From: Bryum argenteum
Lineage: Eukaryota > Streptophyta > Bryopsida > Bryales > Bryaceae
Length of the DNA: 64,000 nt
Assembly: GCA_037043015.1 (NCBI GenBank)
Contig: CM073321.1
Span: 13,586,001 to 13,650,000 of the forward strand
Direction: 5' to 3'
In this document: piece after piece, positions 8,030 through 18,824 of the stretch
How positions within the stretch are numbered: the stretch's first letter is position 1
Layout of the letters: every line of letters starts with the position of its first letter
The notes under the pieces: model-generated
Seen by the model: only the letters and a program-made list of their open reading frames with translations
Told to the model about the DNA's origin: nothing
The model's database searches: none
Position numbers and translations under genes: made by a program

Positions 8030-10940
8030 AGAGATGGCGATGACGATAATGAGAATGGCGAGCATACTCCCTTGAGTATTCCGGAGACCCAACCCATGGA
8101 AGAGGATCGCAGTCTGCCGAACGTCCCGACACCATCCACTCGACAAGACACCCCCCCGCGCCATCACGTAAGTGACATTGAGAATGGGGACGGGCCAGCG
8201 CTTACTCCGGATGAAGGGGCCCAAGCAGTGCTTCCTAGTGAGCATCTTGCTATTGTGCACGCATCGCACGCCCTTGGGCTTGCTTCACCGGAGAGAGCGC
8301 AACAAATGGACGGCCCGTCATCTCTTTCCGAGGATTCCGACGATGATGAGACCGCTAAACATCCTTCACATCTCAAGGATAAGGATATGAAGTTTAGCGA
8401 GCACGAGATTTGAGTTTGCACCACGACGGACTCCGTTAAGGCCATCAAAGGGATTCTCAACAAACCGGAAGATAAGTCCCGGTTTCGAATTCCTTTATGT
8501 CGCCTTCAATCTTACCCGGAGGTTAGACCTGTTCTTGAAGCCGACGTGCAGAGGCTTCAAAACGAGTTTGCCCGAGGTTATAGGGAGGGTGATCGCGTCA
8601 TGTACGTCTCGTTATATGACGAGGATAGTCGGGATCTTCTTGTTTCCCCGGAGATTGTCAGCACTTGGGATGAACATTGGGTGAATGAAAATAGACGATT
8701 CGAGGACGACCTGTCTAGTGACGTCCACCTCCATCAATTTCAAGGCAAAATGTTTTTTGTCTATGAAGGGAATCATCGTTTGGCTGCATGGATGCGAGAG
8801 ATTTCACCAAGATGATCCTTCTTGGAACATTCGGGTTGACTGCATCGTGCTTGATGCACGGGGAAGGAATGGCGTTCTCGTCAATGCCATGGCTGACGTC
8901 AATTGGTAAGTTGGTTGTCTTCCATGAAGTTCGATTTACAATTTTTTTCATTAAGCTTAACTTCTTACATCCTCATGCATATGGTTTGAATTGTAGGTCA
9001 ACCGAGATCGACTTCGTGAAGAGTAGTCTTCCAGCGAAGTTACAACGAATTCGGACGTTCGGATCCATGAAACTTGAGGCTTTCAGGGACTTGATTTCAG
9101 AAGAGGCATATGTTTTTTGCCAAAAAGAGAAATCAAGGCGTACCACTTGGTATTCTCTGACAGTTGACGTATTCGTAGCATTCTTGTTCAAGGTAATAAT
9201 TTTAAGTATTGATCTTCCAAATACTGCTTATGACTATCGTCAAATGTTATGTAATTTGTACTGTGTGATTTTCGTAACTCACAGAGAGAGGTTTCAAGAC
9301 TCGGGCTCAAGACCTTGCTGCAAAGATTTACAAGGAGACCACTGCTAAAGAGAAGCAAACCGGACACGGGGTGTGGTTGGCTATGCATCATGCGCAACAA
9401 AAGACCATCAAGATCTTAAAGGGTCGAAATTTTGAGAAATTTATTTCGAGCACGGAGACATGGGTGAGGTTTTGAACTTGAGCGACACTAATTCCCGCAT
9501 GGAACCTCAGGCTGTACGCATTATGCAGCATATTCGTAAGGTAAACCCATATTCTCATAATTTCATATTGTTTTCGATGTCCCTCTTTAATCGTGGTGAT
9601 TTTATGACAATAATAATTGTTATACTTTATCGTCCAGGTTGGGAAAGGTCGTGATAAGCCCATTCAAAACATGACTATGAAGCCCAAACATCCCCGCATT
9701 GACCTAATCATCGCTGATGCACCTGAAAACCTTACGGTGCCTCTCATCGAACCACACGTTGTACCCATGTGGAACATGCGAGATGACGATTATTTCGATA
9801 ACGTGTTCGCATTTGCTGATGCGAATCTAACGGATGATGGGGTTATACTTCTCATGCACCCAAGGGATAGGGCCATTGAACGAGAGTTGGACGAGTGCAC
9901 GATAGTTACCATTCAAGATTGTTCGTGATCGGTGGGGTTATAACCCACTTCGTTTGACGTCCGCTGTTGCACTCTGAGTAACGGTAAATCTACAAAGATT
10001 TATATTTCTATATTGTTTTCTCCGTTCAATTTGATAGATTGTAATGTGGTTTTCTAATCGCCCGATTGGATTGTGTAGACTCAGAACTTCCACATCAAGG
10101 TCTTTGCAAGAAAGGATGCAAAGTTTGAAATAAAGAGATCGAATGGTCTATGGGGCACTCGACATTCTCCCGGACGACAATGACAACTTAACCAACTTCA
10201 CCCACGCCGAAGACCAGATGTTACGCCCCGATGGGAAACCGTGGCGGTTCGCTCGGGAGAAGCATCCAGATTTCATCCAGTGTTTTATCGAGTGCTTGAC
10301 CGACGAGAAAGACATCGTGTTTGATTGGAGTGTTTCTACAGGTATGTGGTTTATGTCAAGATTGAGGATAAATGTGATCAAGTGATTTATACTAACACTT
10401 GCTCGAATTGTTTTTGTACAGAGCTTCATTATCGCATGCAAACGAACGAATCGTTTTCTCATCGGCTTGGAGCGAGATGAGGAAATCTTCGCGACAGTCT
10501 TGAAACCGATGTTAGAGCAATCGCAAAGTCGGCTTGATGCAAGCTCATCCAGAGATCTTACAGAGGATGTGGAGCCTAGGAGGAAGAAACCTGGCAAGTA
10601 CATGGGTGCGTTATATCTGCTCTTTGTATTTTAACTTTTATGACGCTTTTGTCAACGGGAATTTCTAAACTTCACTTTGGAATCTAGTCACGCAGGATTG
10701 ACTCGAAGATTATCACTCCATTTGGATCTCATTCGGAGTCCTCCATCGCCATTTGCGCTTCCCTCGTATGCTGAGCGACTTGCCGAGCAGTGGGTGGCAG
10801 CTCCATCTCCTATTCGTGCTCAAGCCCAGCGACCAAAGTTTCCTCAGAGTGTATTGCGCTTCATAGATTTTGAAGCTGACCAATGTGATGAAGAATTTGA
10901 CTCGCCCCACGATAGCGACCATTCTCTTGATTACTATTGA
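8030..10940 (+). pseudogene. ParB-like / DNA amino-methyltransferase-like protein, copy 1
   Basis: Exons read left to right. From 8030 to 8905: an acidic leader, then IPLCRLQSYPEVRP, FARGYREGDRVMYVSLYD and VYEGNHRLAAWM (GNHR codons 8768-8779), a ParB/sulfiredoxin-like signature, then VDCIVLDARG. Further exons are 8997-9192 and 9285-9540. From 9638: DLIIADAPENLTVP (DAPEN at 9716-9730), in the place of the DPPY motif IV of beta-class DNA amino-methyltransferases, then LTDDGVILLMHP. From about 10082 to 10341: DGKPWRF and IVFDWSVSTG. From 10422: RTNRFLIGLERDEEIF, resembling the FxGxG region and following acidic residue. A conserved tail (LPSYAERLAEQW, SVLRFIDFEADQC) ends at TGA 10940. Motif order IV then I fits the beta class. 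It is damaged: an in-frame TGA at 8411-8413 and frameshifts near 8800, 9400, 9900 and 10140. Catalytic activity is unproven, since DAPE is not a standard motif. Confidence 0.65.
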
Positions 10941-11550
10941 ACTTAGCCTCCCTATAGCTTTTGGCAACAATATTCGATATTTTTGAATTCGTATGTTTTC
11001 AACTCATTTATGAGTTACTATTACTTATTTATATATCTTGGCGTATTGGTGTTATATTAAACCGTTTTAATTCTAATTACCATGTCTAAACCGCTCTAAT
11101 ATTTTTTTGATCACTGCAAATCAAATTTGTTGTTAGAGTGAGTCGTTGTATATAAAACTCAGTTTGTATTAAGTAAGTTTATGAGGTAATTGGGATTTTG
11201 AAACCATAATATGTAAATCGAACAATTTTTTTCTTAAAAAAAAAAATCTATTTTTAGGGGTTCCCTCGTGTACGAGGAAGCCCCATACTTCTGACAATTA
11301 TGTCACCTTCTCTCGCCCTTCACGACTTTTACTTGAGCAAGAGAAACCCTAAACCACCTAAACCCCTAAAGTGATGACGTCTGTGATGACGTCAGCCCTA
11401 ACCTATTGTATAGTGTACCTAAAAACCTAAACAAATGTGACTTAAGTCCACGGGTTTGGGAGCATTTACTTCTAAACCCTATACCAATATTTCAGTTTTA
11501 TTTACCCTAAACCGTGGTAATAGGATACTTAATATTCGTAAACTCGGGGG
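10941..11550. other. AT-rich spacer with one palindromic site
   Basis: No gene is seen. The only notable element is the isolated CCTCGTGTACGAGG at 11274-11287, the same site as in the 5.7-6.8 kb array. Together they bracket the ParB/methyltransferase copy. Confidence 0.6.
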
Positions 11551-11946
11551 GATTTTTTTGGAAATTTTCTCACCGCTCACCGCTCACCGCTCACGCCTGT
11601 GCATTCCCCCCTTGAAATTGGCTACCCCTGCAGAAGTGAATTTGAAACGTACTAAGTGTTCCACCTTAGTGTGCTTTCGCCCCTTGTATATTATGAGAAT
11701 AAGTCTAGTCACATTTGTGCTGGAATCTTAATCGAATACAGTCACATGTTTTATTCCGGTGACTGTAAGTAGTCTTACTATTGACAACCTCTGATCAGTT
11801 GTTATCACATCTTGTCCGTTTTGTAACTAAGACTAGTCTATAGTCTGGTCGCACGACGACGCTTAATAGTCAGACTGCTAGATGACTAAACACAGTCACA
11901 GATACTAAAAAATGACTAAGACTCAGAAAATGGAATGAGTTACTTC

Positions 11947-12327
11947 CTAACTGTAGACCCGTATCATCGAAGTGGCGATGGGGGAACGCGGTCTATATCG
12001 CAACGACGCCTTCGGCCACAAAATTTCATGCACCCCCACCTCCTTTAGCAAAGTCTTTGGAGGAGTGCAATTCGTGTGTTGGTGATACAATGGGTACGAG
12101 TCGTCTAGACACTCGATAAGAAGGACCTTCTCAATGCCCTCCGGAATGGGCTGCCCATGGTGTTTGGCTCGAGGGCCTCCTAGATTGCGCACCTTCCCAT
12201 TTCTGACATGCTTCACAATGTCGTTCTCCACGCCCATGATGTACACTAAGTCATGTAGAGCCAACACATGATCCTGCTCACATGCCTTAGCGATAACATT
12301 AGTCATAGTGTTCTGCTTCAAACTCAA
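11947..12327 (-). pseudogene. DUF8039-like C-terminal domain of a CACTA tnpA-type protein
   Basis: About 125 codons include VLALHDLVYIMGVENDIVKH, then GQPIPEGIEKVLLIECLDD and LLKEVGVHEILWPKASL. The layout (G-x-P-L/I-P-x-G followed by a beta-rich stretch and a final WP motif) matches the DUF8039 domain found at the end of plant CACTA-associated proteins. There is no ATG at its upstream boundary, so it is probably an exon. The family call is from memory of the pattern and is moderate. Confidence 0.4.
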
Positions 12328-12577
12328 GGTATGGCAGATTCAGTCATAGTGTTCTTCAGTGAACTGACGACCTCGTGCCTAATCCACTATCGGCTACGCA
12401 CGTGCCCGAACGATCACCACCTAGACCTGCTGAGTCCTAGTCCTCTTGTAACTCCAGTGATTAGGATTAGTTGCATTTTTTATGACTAACAATTCGTGAC
12501 TGAGGCTAGTTACATTTGCAATGAAATGTGATTAATTTTAGTCACATAATCTAAATTCTCTGACAACATGTTGTCAC

Positions 12578-13917
12578 TTATTGATGCAAACCTACCTTTG
12601 GCGGATCGGTGGTTCTCCGGCTCGTCTTTGTTGTCGTTGCTGTTTTCTTCGTTGCCTTTGGAGGCGGATCCTTCGCACCAGACTTCTTTGGTGCATCCTT
12701 GTCTTCGGCATCAAACTCTGTGGTTGGCTCGTCCTCCTCCCCGTCTTCCTCCTCCTCGTCATCGTCATCCTCGTCCTCTTTGGCATGCTCTTCGTCTTCC
12801 ACCTCCTCTTCCTCAGCTTTCCTCTCGTCCTTCTCCTCCTTCTTGGCTCAGGTCCTTGGATTTTTGAAGGCCGCCACCTTTGCACGCGTTCGAGTTGCAG
12901 GAGCAGCGGGGGCTACCAACGCCCGGATAGCCTGCGTCTTCTCGACAGGCAGCTTCGCCTTAATGGAGCCAAGAACCTCTGTTGGTTGTACACGTTTCTT
13001 GCTCCTCGTGCTTGGCTCAGCACCCGCCTTCGGTATTGCCGTGGCTGTGCCCTTCCCTGCGGAGGTCGTTGTGCCCTTCCTTGCCGATGAGGCTGTGCAT
13101 TTCACTGCTGGACGTGTTGTGGTCTTCGCAGCTGTGGCCGTCGTGCCCTTTCCTGCTGTGCCCCCCTTCGCCGTAGCTTTCCCTTCTATCAACATAGCTT
13201 TCTTTTTAGCAGGTTTGGACGGGGACATTGATGGCAAAATAGTCTTCTTATTGGGTGCGTCCTCTTCTGTTAGCAGGCCTTTCTGTGGGTGCCTTGACTG
13301 TGGGCACGGCTTTCTCCATGGGGATGTTCGCCACTGCTGCTGTACCCGATGTGGCAAGCATAGCACTTGTTGTAGAGGTAAGGTCTGTTGCCGGTGCTGG
13401 TGTGACATGCGTAATCTCGCATGTCTCGGATTCTGCAATGCGCCTCTCTGCGATGCGTGTCTCTCCTTCGTGCGTAATGCAGATGAGGTCGTCAAGGTCA
13501 AGAGCCTTCCTCGTGCTCTTCATCGACGGTAAAGACTCCGTTGTGGCCGGTGTTTTCCCCTCGATTTCTGCCAAAAATCCCTCCTTCTCTAGTGAGAGAG
13601 CTAAATACGCAGTGCTCTTCTGTATAGTCTCCGCTGTCCGGCTTTTTCTTCGGGGTAGACTTCCAAGCTGCCTTTCCTTTACCCCTCTTCGGAGTCGATT
13701 CAGGGGTCGCCACTGCATTCTGTCCATGACCCCTTTTTGGGCTCCGTTCCGCGACCTCCTTTTCTTTCCCCTTCTTCGGAGTAGAAACATCGACCTCATG
13801 TCCTTTCGCCCTCTTCTTGGACTGGACATCCGGGAAATTTTCCACGACCTTCTTCCCTTCTGCAGGAAGTTCGGTGTCGTCCAACTCTGCGGATGCATCT
13901 ATCAAAGACACCTGCAC
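12578..13917 (-). pseudogene. Lysine/alanine-rich and acidic low-complexity tnpA-type ORF, broken
   Basis: The minus strand shows, from right to left, SPKRGHGQ- and STPKRGKGK-type repeats (13498-13917), a middle piece in another frame (about 13250-13520), a histone H1-like K/A/T-rich run (TAGKGTTATAAKTTTRPA, to 12848), an in-frame TGA at 12848, and then an acid tail DEDDDDEEEEDGEEDEP ending near 12578. Frame changes between blocks show decay. The opposite strand is open only as a mirror of this composition. The role is probably the DNA-binding or disordered part of the element's tnpA-type protein. Confidence 0.45.
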
Positions 13918-14294
13918 TCATTAAAACCCAGATTCAACCTCGGAGTCCGTAAGCATTTTTCTCCATTAACCTGAAGTCTAATAGTCTAACGCTGCGGGTC
14001 CGACACCTGACTTCTGTAAGTCATACAACCCAGAAAGTAGATGACTGATTCTAGTTATAAATTCAAAAAGCAAGACCGAAAATAGTCACCCACCAAGATA
14101 TTGTGACACAAACTTGTCACAAAAATATGACTTATTCTAGTCGCATTCTAGATCATGAAGTCAAAATTGTCCCCCGCCGTAGATTTCGTGAGTGATTCTA
14201 GTGACTGAATTAGACGACTAGTTTTAGTCACTATTTTGTGACTGATTTTAAATTTTGCGACTGATTTTGATCACTGATTTTAGTCACTATGTTT

Positions 14295-14702
14295 CTAAGT
14301 GCCACTGATACTACGGACAACATCGTTAATGTTTAAGGCCGGTTTAGGGTTGATGGAGGTTAATGAGTTCATTACATTCTGCTCTGTTGGAATGTCTTCT
14401 CCGTCGTTGTCGGTGGTCGCCTCCCCGGCTATGGCAGCGGTTGCCACCTGCACTGCTTGGCCGGGCGGCAAAGCTCCAAAGCGAGCGGCAAACATGCCCA
14501 CTAGTGACTGCATCAAAACCTCTAGGTTCTCAACTCGCGATCCCAAGGCGTCCCTCTTCCTTGAAGAAGGAGATTCGTCTTCAGGTTGCCATTCAGCTGC
14601 GGGTAATACGTTGGACACTGTCGACGAGTGATACTTTGGCTTCCTCGAGGATGCACCCTTTTCCCACTGTAATTCGGTCTCGAACTCCAAACGAAAGATC
14701 AC
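14295..14702 (-). CDS. Coiled-coil segment of CACTA tnpA-type protein
   Basis: This open exon contains SRKRDALGSRVENLEVLMQS followed by LVGMFAARFG, a leucine-heptad-like segment, then an Ala-rich and acidic linker. In plant CACTA tnpA-type proteins a coiled coil usually lies between the Transposase_24 domain and the C-terminal domain, which fits the order seen here. There is no clear start, so it is likely an internal exon. Confidence 0.4.
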   Translation of the reverse strand: MIFRLEFETELQWEKGASSRKPKYHSSTVSNVLPAAEWQPEDESPSSRKRDALGSRVENLEVLMQSLVGMFAARFGALPPGQAVQVATAAIAGEATTDNDGEDIPTEQNVMNSLTSINPKPALNINDVVRSISGT

Positions 14703-15189
14703 GCTCCAGCTCTAGTGCCTGGAACAACGGCAGCTTTCGGAGCATTGAATTGAGTCAAACAACAGAACTAGAACAGTTCTGAAAAAATCTCAGAAGTCTG
14801 TACTTGCACGAAACAACATGCCAGCAGAAGTTACAGGACCTAGTCACACCTTGCGACTGTGTTCGTGACTAATACTGGTCACATTCAACACATGTGAGAG
14901 CAGACATAATAGAACCAAGGGGGTCTTCCGAGGCAAGAACGCAAAAAGACCTGCCAACGCAAGAAGACCTGCCAGCGCAAGAAGACCTGGAATACATTTG
15001 AAAAGCTGAGATAATTGTGCACAAAAATTTCTCACCAAATTATCACGCACCTCTCCTTCTGATCGGCCTGCGTGGCTCTTCTTCTGCACCTTGCTGCGGC
15101 AGGATTGCTACGGTGCGTGCAGTGAGCAGATTTCTATGAGCGGTGAGCAGGCTTTTATGATCGGTGAGCAGATTTTCCTGAGCGATTTT

Positions 15190-15528
15190 CCATTTTTAGA
15201 GGGAAGTTCTGACTGAGTTTGGGCCAAATTATTTGGACCACTTATGAGGGTCCTTCAATTTACTTAGAATAAAGTAGACGTTGCTCCAATTTGAGTGGAT
15301 TATGTAACGATTTGATGACAAAGAGTTTTGGAGAAGGAGTGTGTATAACCGTGCTTTAGCCTATAGCCGTGAAATGTTACGGTTTTAAGTTGGAACATCC
15401 CTTACTATGTTTTCTGGAAATTAGGGCTGACGTCATATATATATCGTAAATAAGAAATTCAGGGCTGACTTCATTAATGTATAATATAATTTACGTAAAG
15501 GTGGGTCCCTAGAATCGCGACCTTAGTA
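15190..15528. other. AT-rich spacer, no gene seen
   Basis: No supported coding or RNA feature was found between the CACTA right end and the ParB-like copy 3 stop codon. Confidence 0.5.
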
Positions 15529-16995
15529 TTATGACTTGGGGCCCTGCTTCTCGATGAGCATCTCGGAGAGATGGAAGGTCTCGTAATGCTCCTTCACCTT
15601 CTCGATGAACTTACCTTCGTACTTCTCATCACAAATTGGAAGAAGCTTCTTCAGCTCCCGTTCTAAAGTACCTTTCTTGACTGTTACATGCTTGTGGATG
15701 TATTCGTTAATCCCGTGCCCTATCCATTCCTCCCTATTTGGAAACATCTTCTCAAAATTCTTTGCTACAGTATTAACAGCCTTTGATATATCACTCTGCA
15801 TTTCACAAGAAAGGTGTATTAGTGGCGTTACAAAAGTATATGTTGGCAGGGACTCATATGTGATAACTAACCCGGTAAAGGAAGTTTGTAAGCCCAGGAA
15901 TCGTAAGCGAAAACCAAGTCCGAACACTTTTGGTCTCTGCTTTGTTATAATCAGCCTCTGACACCAAGCCCTTGAAATATTCAAGAGGCTTTTTCCAACT
16001 GCATACAATTGATATATCTTATGCACAAGATTCTCCTTCACATGGCTGTTTTGATTGCGCCTGAAAATCCATCAACGACAAGCAATAAATGAGAAAACGG
16101 ATTGAGTTAAATTTCAAATTGAAATGGTTGAAAGGATTATGAAGGTAGAAACTTACTGATTTATGTCATACAAGATCATAAGCGTGTCCATAACTCTACC
16201 CCTGACGTCCAGAATGATGTAATCAACGGAAAAATGCCACTCAATGTCATGAGCGTGCTTTCTGTTGATGATTGGTAGCCAAGCCTGCAACCGGTGATTA
16301 CCATCCCAAACATCAAACACTTTGTTCGAGAACTGTTGCAAAACTGGACCATCTTTCAATTTCGCTTCAAACTCGTCGTTAACAGCATTCGAGTTGTCGC
16401 TCCACGACAGCATCTCCTTCTCAGTCACGTCATGGGACTTGGAGTTGTCGTCTTCTAATGCAACATAGAAGACAGTCGCGCCCTCAATGTATCCTTCATA
16501 TTCAAATCAACTTTGAAGTAGTTCGATATCATTCTTCATTGCTGGTCTTACAGCTGTCAGTACCTTCAGCCTGCAAAGAGAAATGTTCAGAGGTGAATTT
16601 TGTTTGGGCTTCAAACGAAGCGCGTCTATCCAGGATCCAGTGTGAACAGCCTCCTGGCTTACAAGACTGTCTAATCTCTCCTCGACCTCAGCCTCTATCA
16701 AGGGAATACTATCGTGATCCACCAAACTCTCCTCAGCTGGTTGGGGTCCTTCATCGGGATGTCCACCCTCAACCACTATCTGTTCAAAAGAGCGCAACTC
16801 CTCAGCAGGCCGTCCGTGTTCAACGATGCTCTCCTTAGTGGGACCTTTGCCCTTATCCAGCCTCGAGGTCAATGACATCTTCGCTAGTCGATCAACATCG
16901 TCCACGTCATTTGTATGCGTTGATCGAGTTGAAGGTCGATTCTCAGGTGTCGGTGTGGCGAAGGTTGTGTTCTTCAAAGCCGACTCCCCTTCCAA
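15529..16995 (-). pseudogene. ParB-like protein, copy 3, lacking the methyltransferase half
   Basis: Read right to left: an acidic leader, NISLCRLKVLTAVRPAMKND, an in-frame TGA at about 16510, then FEYEGYIEGATVFYVALEDD, VFDVWDGNHRLQAWLP (GNHR codons 16291-16302) and VDYIILDVRGRV. The exon ends at a donor (AATCA/GTAAGT) in the same place as in copies 1 and 2. Later exons include one from 15796 to 15529 (acceptor GAAATGCAG) encoding NREEWIGHGINEYIHKHVTV and ending in a TGA stop. The motifs PLCRL, VRP, GY-x-GD/A, GNHR and VDxIxLDxRG align with copies 1 and 2 throughout the ParB-like half, but no DAPE or STG region follows. It is either a truncated relative or a subfamily with another C terminus. 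One break is visible in the ParB-like half. Confidence 0.6.
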
Positions 16996-17199
16996 CTGAC
17001 TAAACTCATCTGTTTGAACACAGAAACGGAAGAATAGTCAAGAAAACTTATACAAAAAAGGAGTTACAAATCTTATCCTATATTGTCTGCCTTCATTTGA
17101 TGAAGCTCATTCCAGGGAGGGCAGACAATGGGAGCTGCTTCATAAGGTGATTAATAGTTCTTGGGCGCAATGTCAAAGTTGGGGTTTGATGTTGTCGCC

Positions 17200-18300
17200 T
17201 CGGTATGCTGTGTTGCGACGCGCCCTTCGCTTTGTCTCGACGCGTCCTTCGCTGCCTTCGACGGCTGGTAGGGGCATGGTAAAGCCCCAGCGTGGTAAAG
17301 TTCCTACGGGTCGCGGGACCTCATCAGGTGCCCGACCCCCCCACGCCAGCCGCGTGGGGGAGTAAGGATGCGGCCCAGAGCGGCGCTGGGGTCGGGGTAG
17401 GTGAGCGGGCCAGGGCCCCATCCGGCACCCGACCCCCACCTACATGGCCGATTATGGCTGGGAGGGGCGAACGTGTCCCCGAGGGGCGAACCCAGGCCTC
17501 TGGCGTTGAGGCTCCGCAGTGGGGCGAGTACGGGTCGCAAGACCCCATCGGCCACCCGACCCCCACCTGACTGCAACGCAGCCCTCACCTACCTCAAGCT
17601 GCGCCCACGCGCTGGGTTGCGGCAAATGAGGGTCCTTGGACACCAGCAAGCGCCAGACTCCTTCTCAGATTGCAAATTCACCTAGAAAAACTTCAAATTA
17701 TTATTAGAACCGCAACAAATCCAATAGAAATACCCTATCGGGTACCCGATGAGAAATACAGATTAATAGTTCTCCATTTAATTTTGACATTTATAAATAC
17801 AAGCACATTCAACAAAGGTTTTCGTTATCATATTTGAAGATTTAGCGAAAGTATTAGGCAAACTTACCTCGTTTGCATTGATGATCTTGTCCTAGCTATG
17901 AAGAAAAAATCAATCGAAAGTCTCCAACGGGTACGCGATGGGGTCAGAGTTGCCAAATAGTAGGCATGACAAGCGCGACAGAATACCATCGAGGAGATGT
18001 AAGATTCTTCTTCTTGACCCTGTCGGGTACCGGATGGGGTCTTAGGTGCCATTGGGTGTTGTGACTGGCGCTGCTTCAGTGGCGCTGCTTCAGTGCGCAA
18101 AACATCCATTTTATTCCCATTGAGTACCCGATGCAGTGTTTAGGGCTCCTCTGGAAGGCCTTGGTTACCATGTCAAAGTGGCAGAGAATTGGCTTCAATC
18201 GGTTCAACTCACTCTTTTGTGATGCGGTTTACATGATGCGGCATAAGTGAGTGTCAGAGGCTATGGTCCGGCACCGGATGGGGTAAGGGCTGTAAATCCA
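17200..18300. repeat. GC-rich region with dispersed CCCCATCNGGTACCCGA-type words
   Basis: Related words occur near 17320, 17417, 17545, 17735, 17925, 18020, 18120 and 18268, for example CATCCGGCACCCGACC, TATCGGGTACCCGATG and TGTCGGGTACCGGATGG. The clearest core, CGGGTACCCG at 17739-17748, is a perfect palindrome. Intervals of 90-190 bases suggest a degenerate tandem array. ORFs here overlap on both strands and follow the GC richness; none is convincing. Confidence 0.55.
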
Positions 18301-18824
18301 AGGCAACCACGCCGTAGATTATGTTGAGCCCATTCCAAAACGGTAAAGAACGTCATGATCGGACTTAAAACGGAGGAGTTATGGACGGATGAAGTTTTGA
18401 ATTTCCAAACTTCATCTGCAGATGGCTCCGTCTTACGTCTAAATCGCAAACTTGAGGTGGTTTCGGAATCCTTGCGCTGTACCCTACAGCGTGGTTGAGA
18501 TTTTTTTGCGTAATCGAGAGATCCTCTATGCGTCCACATGTGCAACTCCAAAGAAACGACTCTTGAATGAGGTGGAATTTGCTGATAAGGGTCCGTCCAC
18601 GGTGTTGCCCGGGACCTGTGGATTCCGGAATGGTTTGATCCGCTGCGATCGGACACCCCATGGATGCGATATTGACGGATGAGGTTTTTGACAAACCATG
18701 GGGTTTTAATGGTTTAGTGCTTAGGGTCACACTATCACACTTGCAGTGCACGGAGCTACACCGGTGTTATTAGAGAGGGCTGCACCGGTCTTACAAGGAT
18801 CATGGTCACACCAACACACCAATA

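Larger units (their letters stand above)
11575..15185 (-). mobile_element. CACTA-type DNA transposon 1, non-autonomous remnant
   Basis: The left end carries CTCACCGCTCACCGCTCACC (11571-11590) and the right end carries inverted versions (GGTGAGCAG words at 15140-15175), as expected for inverted subterminal repeats. The right-end sequence GGTGCGTGCAGTGAGCAG recurs inverted at the left end of element 2. Interior spacers are full of GTGACT/TAGTCAC words. A 90-bp stretch at 14810-14900 is clearly homologous to 22645-22740 in element 2. Minus-strand ORFs fit a tnpA-type protein; no tnp2 transposase is present. I did not find a clear CACTA terminal pentamer, so the exact ends are approximate. Confidence 0.6.

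Noticed and set aside
11343-11372. AAACCCTAAACC-like words resembling plant telomere repeat
   Set aside because: Only two imperfect units with other bases between; chance in AT-rich DNA or a promoter telo-box at most.
12609-13532. 307-codon plus-strand ORF rich in Ser, Val and Ala
   Set aside because: It is the complement of a Lys/Glu/Ala-rich minus-strand ORF and its residues follow from that composition. No domain, no ATG context and no plus-strand neighbours support it.
17173-17650. Overlapping ORFs on both strands, Pro/Gly/Arg-rich
   Set aside because: High GC and repeated words keep all frames open; no start or domain stands out.
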